Notes under the pieces: model-generated
The model's input: the letters and a program-made list of their open reading frames with translations, nothing else
Told to the model about the DNA's origin: nothing
The model's database searches: none
Assembly: GCA_964591565.1 (NCBI GenBank)
Contig: CAZQEC010000033.1
Span: 1-10,355 of the forward strand
Reading direction: 5' to 3'
DNA: 10,355 bases
Source: CAZQEC01 sp964591565
Lineage (GTDB): Bacteria; Patescibacteriota; UBA1384; CAJBMM01
Shown: in pieces, positions 6,035 to 10,355 of the stretch
Layout of the letters: every line of letters begins with the position of its first letter
How positions within the stretch are numbered: the first letter of the stretch is position 1
Program-made: the position numbers and the translations under genes

Positions 6035-6943
6035 TTATTCGTCCTGACGTAAAGCTTCGGCAATTTTTCCTTTTATCTGCTCTGCAGAAAGCCACTGCGC
6101 TATTGGCCAGCGTCGAAAAAAGGTTAATTGGCGGCGGGCGTAGGCGTGAATAGCAAATTTGAGCCGTATCACCATCTCGTCATATTGTGATTTTGATTTT
6201 TCCAATAACAGATATTGAGTGACAAATCGATATTCTAATCCCAGTGAAACTAACCACTCAGATGAAATCCTAACGCTTAATAACCTCTGCACTTCCGCAA
6301 TCATGCCCTGTTTCAGCCGACTATCCACCCGCTCGTCAATACGCCGGTATAACTCGGCTCGCGGTACATCGATCACAAACAGACTGATGTCTAAATCTGG
6401 TCGTAAAATAGGTTTGATAATTTTGCGTGGCAATCCCGTTGTTCGGATAATTTCCAAAGCCCGAATGAGGCGCGCCCGGTTTTTAGCATCTATTTTTGAG
6501 GCGGTGGCCGGGTCGACATCGGCGATCAGATTTAGCAGTTGAGTGTTAGATAATAACTCAAGCTCTGCCCTAATTTTATTATCTGGCACAGTATTGTTAA
6601 TACTTTGGGTGTAAATCAAAGACTCAATGTAATACCCGGTGCCGCCGACTATCAACGGAATTTTGCCCCGTCCATATATCTGATCTATAATCGGCCATGC
6701 CATATCACGGTAATGCGACACCGAAAACTGCTGTTCGGGATCTGCGACATCAATCATATATTGTGGCACCGTTTTGTCTTTACCGGTGCCAATATCCAAC
6801 CCGCGATAAACTTGGCGCGAATCTGCCGAGATTATTTCAAACGGATATTTTTCAATCAATTGCGCCGCCAAGGCGGTTTTGCCGCTAGCGGTTGGACCAG
6901 CGATCACAAATAATGGGCGTACTCGATCTTGAACTTTAGTCAT
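6035..6943 (-). CDS. miaA: tRNA dimethylallyltransferase (delta-2-isopentenylpyrophosphate transferase)
   Basis: MiaA transfers a dimethylallyl group from DMAPP to N6 of A37 in tRNAs that read codons starting with U. The 302-residue length is normal. Visible motifs are the P-loop GPTASGKT (16-23), the substrate-binding stretch SADSRQVYRGLDIGTGK (39-55, with the catalytic-site Asp41), GGTGYYIESL (100-109), the Arg-rich NRARLIRALEI segment, and the C-terminal YARRQLTFFRRW motif that contacts tRNA. The ATG (6941-6943) is favoured because the P-loop follows at the usual distance, although no clear ribosome binding site precedes it. It is divergent from the ABC operon at 7011 across 67 nt and convergent with the 5516 gene. 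The tRNA-Leu in this window (G36, G37) would not be a MiaA substrate. Confidence 0.97.
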   Translation of the reverse strand: MTKVQDRVRPLFVIAGPTASGKTALAAQLIEKYPFEIISADSRQVYRGLDIGTGKDKTVPQYMIDVADPEQQFSVSHYRDMAWPIIDQIYGRGKIPLIVGGTGYYIESLIYTQSINNTVPDNKIRAELELLSNTQLLNLIADVDPATASKIDAKNRARLIRALEIIRTTGLPRKIIKPILRPDLDISLFVIDVPRAELYRRIDERVDSRLKQGMIAEVQRLLSVRISSEWLVSLGLEYRFVTQYLLLEKSKSQYDEMVIRLKFAIHAYARRQLTFFRRWPIAQWLSAEQIKGKIAEALRQDE

Positions 6944-6954
6944 TTAGTGGTTAA

Positions 6955-6960
6955 TATAAT
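6955..6960 (+). promoter_or_regulatory. Candidate -10 box for the ABC operon
   Basis: A perfect TATAAT stands in the 67-nt divergent gap between miaA and the ABC ATPase gene. The best upstream -35 candidate, TTGAAC at 6929-6934, is 20 nt away, longer than the usual 17. Read on the minus strand, the same AT-rich bases give TATTAT or TATATT, so the box could also serve miaA. Start-site data are lacking. Confidence 0.45.
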
Positions 6961-7010
6961 AGCGATAAAGGACATAAAAGTCGACAGATAAATGGAGCGG
7001 ATAAGTTACA

Positions 7011-7748
7011 ATGGATGCCTTACAACTAAAATCCGTCAATAAAACCTACGAAACGCGCGCTACAATGACGCGAGCGGTCAGTAATTTATCTTTCACCGTC
7101 AAAAGTGGCACCGTTTTTGGTTTTTTAGGGCCTAACGGAGCTGGTAAAACGACCACCATGAAAATGATGGTTGGATTGGTTCATCCCTTAAGTGGCACAA
7201 TATCTATATTTGGCGAGCGCGCCGGTACTATGCCCGCCGCGCGACACATTGGTTTTTTGCCGGAAAATCCGACTCTTTACCGTTACCTATCCGCTCTTGA
7301 GTTGGTTACTATGCACGGCCAACTAATGGGTTTGACCAAAACTGCGAGTGCGAAAGAAGCGAGGCGTCTGCTTGATATTGTAGGATTAAGAGACGCCCAA
7401 AATCGTCGCATCCGTGAATACTCAAAAGGCATGGTGCAACGCACTGGTCTGGCGATCGCGCTTATCGGCGACCCAAACTTACTGTTTCTAGATGAACCAT
7501 TTGATGGATTAGATGTACTGGGCCGCTTTGAGATGAAAACTTTAATTCAAACCCTCCGTCAAGACAAAAAAACCATCTTCTTTAACTCGCATATTTTGAG
7601 CGATGTCGAAGAGCTGTGCGACAATATTGGCATTATTGATCAGGGAAAATTGCTGGAATGTGGCCCGATTAAAACTTTCATCGGCAAAAGTCAGACCTTG
7701 GAACAATACTTTGTCAAAAGATTAGCCAAGGAGCGACAACATGATTAA
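7011..7748 (+). CDS. ABC transporter ATP-binding protein (ABC-2 type exporter)
   Basis: This is the cytosolic ATPase of an ABC-2 type exporter, 245 residues. It shows Walker A GPNGAGKT (40-47), a Q-loop region reading FLPENP (82-87) where the usual Gln is absent, an ABC signature as YSKGM (137-141) in place of LSGGQ, Walker B LLFLDEP (157-163) with catalytic Glu162, a D-loop GLD (166-168), and the switch His194 in FNSHIL. The Pro-Glu Q-loop and SKGM signature are common in CcmA/GldA/NatA-like ATPases that pair with ABC-2 permeases. GGAG at 6994-6997 is a slightly distant ribosome binding site (13 nt). The 3' end overlaps the permease start by 8 nt. Substrate unknown. The three-gene order resembles the PilH-PilI cassettes discussed in the findings. 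Confidence 0.93.
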   Translation: MDALQLKSVNKTYETRATMTRAVSNLSFTVKSGTVFGFLGPNGAGKTTTMKMMVGLVHPLSGTISIFGERAGTMPAARHIGFLPENPTLYRYLSALELVTMHGQLMGLTKTASAKEARRLLDIVGLRDAQNRRIREYSKGMVQRTGLAIALIGDPNLLFLDEPFDGLDVLGRFEMKTLIQTLRQDKKTIFFNSHILSDVEELCDNIGIIDQGKLLECGPIKTFIGKSQTLEQYFVKRLAKERQHD

Positions 7749-8511
7749 CAGCGTTCGCGCTTTGGCACTCGCCACCTACAAAGAAAACATCCGTGATCGC
7801 ATAATGCTTGCATTAGTCGTGTTCTGCTTACTTTTACTGGGAAGCACGGTGTTTTTAGGTTCAATTTCACTCGACCAAGACAGCAAAATTATTATTGACT
7901 TTGGCTTGTTTGGCATTTTCTTTTTTGGCGTCATTATTACCCTATTTGTGAGCGGATCAACGATCGCTAAAGAGCTCGATCAGCGTACCGCTTACACTGT
8001 TTTGGCGCGTCCAATCAAGCGTAGTTGGTTTATAGCGGGCAAATTTAGCGGTATTGCTATGACACTCGCTACGCTGACCGCTAGCATGGCTCTGGTCTTT
8101 TTCGTCTTACTCGCGATTCGCTTAAATATACACGACATTGACTTAAGTTTAATTTTGGCCATAATTTATCTTTATCTGGAATTACTAGTACTGGCCGCCC
8201 TGTTACTGCTATTTTCCAGTTTCACTTCAAGCGTCTTAAGCGTGATTTACGGTTTCGCGGTACTACTAATCGGACACTCTACCCCAACTATAGTTGCCCT
8301 GATTAGAGACACCGAATCAATTTTTAGATACATTTTTTTGGCAATTTATTATATATTCCCCAATTTTGAAAAGTTTAATTTGCGCAACGACGCCGTTTAC
8401 CATCTCACCCCAAACCCGCTTGAAGTTTTTCTGGTCTTTGGCTATGCCACCGCGTTTATTGTCTTATTCCTCTATTTGGCTGGTCTGACGTTACAAAAAA
8501 CTGAGCTGTAA
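7741..8511 (+). CDS. ABC-2 type transporter permease
   Basis: This is an integral membrane partner of the preceding ATPase, 256 residues with about six hydrophobic segments (roughly 22-41, 53-76, 105-130, 137-160, 162-185 and 230-252). After the second helix comes the family hallmark STIAKELDQRTAYTVLARPI (start near residue 73), followed by KRSWFIAGKFSG. This is the coupling-helix region of ABC-2 permeases (E-x-x-x-R-T...L-x-x-P...R-x-x-x-x-x-G-K). An AAGGAG at 7728-7733 is well spaced for the ATG at 7741, and the gene overlaps the ATPase gene by 8 nt, so the two are translated together. Residues between the last two helices contain an aromatic-rich segment (IFLAIYYIFPNFEKFNLRND) likely to be extracytoplasmic. 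Substrate unknown. Confidence 0.9.
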   Translation: MINSVRALALATYKENIRDRIMLALVVFCLLLLGSTVFLGSISLDQDSKIIIDFGLFGIFFFGVIITLFVSGSTIAKELDQRTAYTVLARPIKRSWFIAGKFSGIAMTLATLTASMALVFFVLLAIRLNIHDIDLSLILAIIYLYLELLVLAALLLLFSSFTSSVLSVIYGFAVLLIGHSTPTIVALIRDTESIFRYIFLAIYYIFPNFEKFNLRNDAVYHLTPNPLEVFLVFGYATAFIVLFLYLAGLTLQKTEL

Positions 8512-8513
8512 AA

Positions 8514-9356
8514 ATGCGCCTGACAATTTTAACTAGATGGATTATAGTGCTCACTCTGATTGGATTAATCTATGATCTGCAAATAACCTACGACCACACT
8601 CGACTGCAAACCTTAACTGCGCTAGATGTGCCGATAAATGAATTAATTGAACCAGCCATTCCGAACAGCCAAACGGTTGACAAAGCGTCGTTTGGTTTGC
8701 AAAACACCATCGCCGACGTGCTGTGGCTTCAGGTCATTCAATACTACGGCGGAGGCGATCCGAAAGGCAAATATCGCCAGCTACCCCGCCTGATCAAAAC
8801 AATTAGCGCGCTCGACCCTCGCTTCACTTATCCATACAGTTTTGCTGGACTAGTTTTGCCAAATGAAGGATATACCGATGAAGCTATTGCCATATTGAAA
8901 GAAGCCGAAAAAACTTTGCCAAATGAGTGGGAAATTCCTTACAACATTGGCACTATCTATTTTATTAACAAAAAAGACTCTGTTTCGGCCGCTAAATACT
9001 ATGAAATTGCCGCTGGCCGGCCAAATGCCCCGGCAAATACTGAATTTTTGAGCGCAGTGCAACATGACCGCTCGAAAGATCGCCAAACTGCCCAAAAAAT
9101 ATTCCAAAAACTGGCGGATTCGAGCGAGAATGAGTACTTTAAAAACCGGGCTCAAGCCTTCATTGAGCATTACCAATTACTTGACGCACTAGAGGGATTG
9201 GTCAAAATTTTTCACGCAAAGGAAGGTAGATTGCCAAAATCGCTCGATGAATTAGTCCAAAAACGCTACGTCAGCGAAATACCGGCCGATCCAGTAAATC
9301 GAAAAATTGAGTACGATCCATCTACTGGATTAATTACCGACGCGACCTTTAAGTAA
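8514..9356 (+). CDS. Membrane-anchored TPR protein with pseudopilin-like C-terminus
   Basis: This is a 280-residue protein of the ABC operon, starting 2 nt after the permease stop. It has one N-terminal membrane helix (residues ~5-20) with no cleavage site, so it is probably anchored with the body outside the membrane. The segment ADVLWLQVIQYYGG (67-80) followed by LDPRFTYPYSFAG is a pattern I associate with TPR proteins encoded next to ABC-2 exporters. TPR helices span about 85-170, including YTDEAIAILKEAEKTLPN and VSAAKYYEIAAGRP. The C-terminal ~43 residues (GRLPKSLDELVQKRYVSEIP, then ADPVNRKIEYDPSTG) resemble the end of type II/IV pseudopilins, where P-x-S-L-x-E-L and a P-x-D-P turn are typical. 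The gene probably forms a functional unit with the exporter, but its exact role is inference. Confidence 0.88.
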   Translation: MRLTILTRWIIVLTLIGLIYDLQITYDHTRLQTLTALDVPINELIEPAIPNSQTVDKASFGLQNTIADVLWLQVIQYYGGGDPKGKYRQLPRLIKTISALDPRFTYPYSFAGLVLPNEGYTDEAIAILKEAEKTLPNEWEIPYNIGTIYFINKKDSVSAAKYYEIAAGRPNAPANTEFLSAVQHDRSKDRQTAQKIFQKLADSSENEYFKNRAQAFIEHYQLLDALEGLVKIFHAKEGRLPKSLDELVQKRYVSEIPADPVNRKIEYDPSTGLITDATFK

Positions 9357-9358
9357 TT

Positions 9359-9652
9359 CTAAAGAAAAAACGCCCGCATCATGAGCCCAGTCGTCATGAG
9401 CAATATTAAGCCGATCAATGACTTGATAATGCGATCTTTGGCCTCTTTAATAGTTGCTTCATTGCCGCGAGAGTCAATGTATTCAAAACCGGCGTAGACG
9501 ATCATTATCCCGACCAAAGCCGGACCAATGCGAAAAGCCGACCAATCGATCAAAAATTTAATCGCCTCATCTAAATTTTGTGGCAGAAGTGTAGTGGCGG
9601 CAAATACTGAACTTGTTGGGATCAAAACGATTAGTAACAATGAAGCTGTCAT
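9359..9652 (-). CDS. Small secreted two-helix protein, TrbC/VirB2-like (T4SS pilin family of Patescibacteria)
   Basis: The start at 9652 gives 97 residues. There is an N-terminal signal peptide (MTASLLLIVLIP, cleavage after VFA at ~18), then an amphipathic helix (LDEAIKFLIDW), a membrane segment (~40-59, RIGPALVGIMIVYAGFEYI), a short charged loop DSRGNEATIKEAKDR and a second membrane helix (75-96). This helix-loop-helix layout with G-F-x-Y-I and K-E-A-K-x-R-I is that of type IV secretion pilins abundant in Patescibacteria. The frame is open up to 9805, but that extension only translates tRNA-Leu and is rejected. There is no ribosome binding site. A TATTAT at 9660-9665 ends 7 nt before the ATG, which would give a leaderless mRNA. 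It converges with the TPR gene, with 2 nt between the stop codons. Confidence 0.82.
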   Translation of the reverse strand: MTASLLLIVLIPTSSVFAATTLLPQNLDEAIKFLIDWSAFRIGPALVGIMIVYAGFEYIDSRGNEATIKEAKDRIIKSLIGLILLMTTGLMMRAFFL

Positions 9653-9659
9653 TATTCGT

Positions 9660-9665
9660 ATAATA
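9660..9665 (-). promoter_or_regulatory. Candidate -10 box giving a leaderless pilin mRNA
   Basis: TATTAT on the minus strand is separated by 7 nt from the ATG at 9652-9650, so transcription could begin at the A of the start codon. No -35 hexamer is recognisable. The alternative is read-through from comEA and the tRNA. Confidence 0.3.
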
Positions 9666-9691
9666 TATTTGGAAACTAAGTGGCGTAGCCG

Positions 9692-9717
9692 TATACCGGA
9701 GCATAGCGACTGGTATA
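9692..9717 (-). other. Inverted repeat directly behind tRNA-Leu
   Basis: TATACC and GGTATA form a perfect 6-bp inverted repeat with a 14-nt loop immediately after the tRNA CCA end. No T-run follows, so it is a poor terminator. It may help define the 3' end for processing, or be chance. Confidence 0.3.
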
Positions 9718-9803
9718 TGGTGCGGATGAGAGGACTTGAACCTCCACGGAGTTTCCTCCAATAGCTCCTAAAGCTATCGTGTCTGCCATTCCACCACATC
9801 CGC
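9718..9803 (-). tRNA. tRNA-Leu (anticodon UAG), CCA encoded
   Basis: The 86-nt molecule folds into a class II cloverleaf. The 7-bp acceptor is GCGGATG with CATCCGC, followed by discriminator A and an encoded CCA (9720-9718). The D-stem is GTG/CAC, and the anticodon stem ATAGC/GCTAT carries the loop TTTAGGA with anticodon TAG (9770-9768). The long variable arm has a GGAG/CTCC stem and a GAAA tetraloop. The T-arm has loop TTCAAGT with one G-U pair. The long variable arm and discriminator A fit leucine. It reads CUA and other CUN codons. G36-G37 is the TrmD (m1G37) context. The 5' end lies 3 nt after the comEA stop, so it is probably transcribed with comEA and cut out. Confidence 0.97.
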
Positions 9804-9806
9804 ATG

Positions 9807-10247
9807 TTACTTTCCCCCCACCGTTATTTTGTCTTTAATTTTAGCGTACGTTGCCTCGCCAATGCCCTTCACTTTCACAATATCGCGCGTGGAGCCAAAC
9901 GCCCCATTTACGGTGCGATACTCCACAATCCGACTAGCATAAGTTGGCCCAATACCGGGTAAGCTATCTAATTCTTTAGCCACTGCACTGTTGATGTTTA
10001 TCAGTCCACTTTGAGGCGACTGGCTTTCGCCGACCGAAGCCGTTTTAATAATCTCGCTCGTGGTTTTGGTTTCACCCGGCACCGTTTCACTAGATTTCTT
10101 GACTACGCTAGTGGTCGAAACAGCTTGAGTCGCCGGCGGATGCCAATCAATCCACACCAAAAGTCCGCCTACCGCCAGCAAAAGCACTGTCGTAATACAA
10201 CCAATCACTACGCGATACTTTTCTAACCAATCCGCTAATTTGCTCAT
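9807..10247 (-). CDS. comEA: ComEA-like competence protein with helix-hairpin-helix DNA-binding domain
   Basis: ComEA is a membrane-anchored receptor that binds incoming double-stranded DNA during natural transformation. The chosen start (10247) gives 146 residues and has GAGGG 5 nt upstream. In-frame ATGs at 10265 and 10259 are possible but lack such a site. A short cytosolic N-terminus is followed by one membrane helix (13-33), a Ser/Thr/Lys-rich flexible linker (~38-80) and the HhH domain (82-143). The domain begins LININSAVAKELDSLPGIG, has the two hairpins LPGIG (96-100) and VKGIG (126-130), and shows Arg111 in the EYR motif before NGAF. This is the classical ComEA domain. No second domain is present. 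The stop at 9809-9807 lies 3 nt before tRNA-Leu, suggesting a shared transcript. Confidence 0.93.
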   Translation of the reverse strand: MSKLADWLEKYRVVIGCITTVLLLAVGGLLVWIDWHPPATQAVSTTSVVKKSSETVPGETKTTSEIIKTASVGESQSPQSGLININSAVAKELDSLPGIGPTYASRIVEYRTVNGAFGSTRDIVKVKGIGEATYAKIKDKITVGGK

Positions 10248-10304
10248 ACCCGCCCTCATTAGCATGATAATAACATATCTTTGGCCTATTCTCTACTGAT
10301 CGAC

Positions 10305-10355
10305 TTAGCTCATCAATAATCTTACTATTGGGGTAATCGTTAGCTCATTAACAAT
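10305..10355. repeat. Pair of 16-nt direct repeats upstream of comEA
   Basis: TTAGCTCATYAAYAAT occurs at 10305-10320 and again at 10340-10355, differing at two positions, with a 35-nt start-to-start distance. The second copy reaches the window edge, so further copies could follow. They lie 57-108 nt upstream of the comEA start on its 5' side, where regulator sites would be expected. The remainder of 10248-10355 shows no gene or clear promoter. Confidence 0.6.

Noticed and set aside
5953..6038. 8-bp perfect inverted repeat ATAAGCGG / CCGCTTAT
   Set aside because: The arms are 70 nt apart and one lies in the miaA stop region. Too weak for a terminator or an insertion-sequence end, and no transposase is nearby.
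9653..9805. Extension of the pilin-like gene to 9805 (148 aa)
   Set aside because: The added residues (MRMWWNGRHDSF and on) are the in-frame translation of tRNA-Leu, a familiar annotation artefact. The signal peptide starts at 9652.
1..10355. Defence island, prophage or mobile element
   Set aside because: No transposase, integrase, nuclease or toxin-like protein was found. All larger genes belong to core or surface/competence functions.

Overview
The window looks like chromosomal core DNA from a small-genome bacterium of the Candidate Phyla Radiation (Patescibacteria). I infer this from four things: a compact split of housekeeping genes, a very small pilin of the type IV secretion (TrbC/VirB2-like) kind typical of that group, a short divergent ATP synthase delta subunit, and near absence of canonical terminators. 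TGA is used as a stop (atpA ends on TGA at its expected length), so this is genetic code 11. It is not the TGA=Gly code of Gracilibacteria and Absconditabacteria. No finer placement can be made by eye.

Positions 1-5481 (+ strand) carry the end of an F1Fo ATP synthase operon: atpF (b, cut by the window edge), atpH (delta), atpA (alpha), atpG (gamma), atpD (beta), atpC (epsilon). All F1 subunits are present with intact nucleotide-binding motifs. The early junctions are tight (1 and 12 nt). The atpA-atpG, atpG-atpD and atpD-atpC junctions are expanded to 138, 214 and 47 nt. Each of these holds a seven-base-period sequence next to the downstream start codon. Each is also bridged by a small ORF that begins on or beside the upstream stop codon and ends at or near the next start. 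The atpG-atpD gap additionally contains a two-copy REP-like element with a hairpin. This junction architecture is the most unusual signal here. A 128-residue protein of unknown function with the strongest ribosome binding site of the window follows atpC (5516-5902).

Positions 6035-6943 (- strand) encode MiaA, the tRNA A37 dimethylallyltransferase. It is divergent from a three-gene + strand operon at 7011-9356: an ABC ATPase, an ABC-2 type permease and a membrane-anchored TPR protein with a pseudopilin-like C-terminus. The gene order resembles the PilH/PilI-type ABC cassettes linked to type IV pili in deltaproteobacteria.

Positions 9359-10247 (- strand) encode, in transcription order, a ComEA-like DNA-binding competence protein, tRNA-Leu(UAG) starting only 3 nt after the comEA stop, and the small secreted two-helix pilin-like protein, which converges on the TPR gene with 2 nt between stop codons. 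ComEA, the pilin and the ABC/TPR cassette together suggest a cell-surface, DNA-uptake and pilus neighbourhood, but that grouping is inference. No mobile element, CRISPR array, prophage or defence system is visible, and no stretch over 300 nt lacks a gene.
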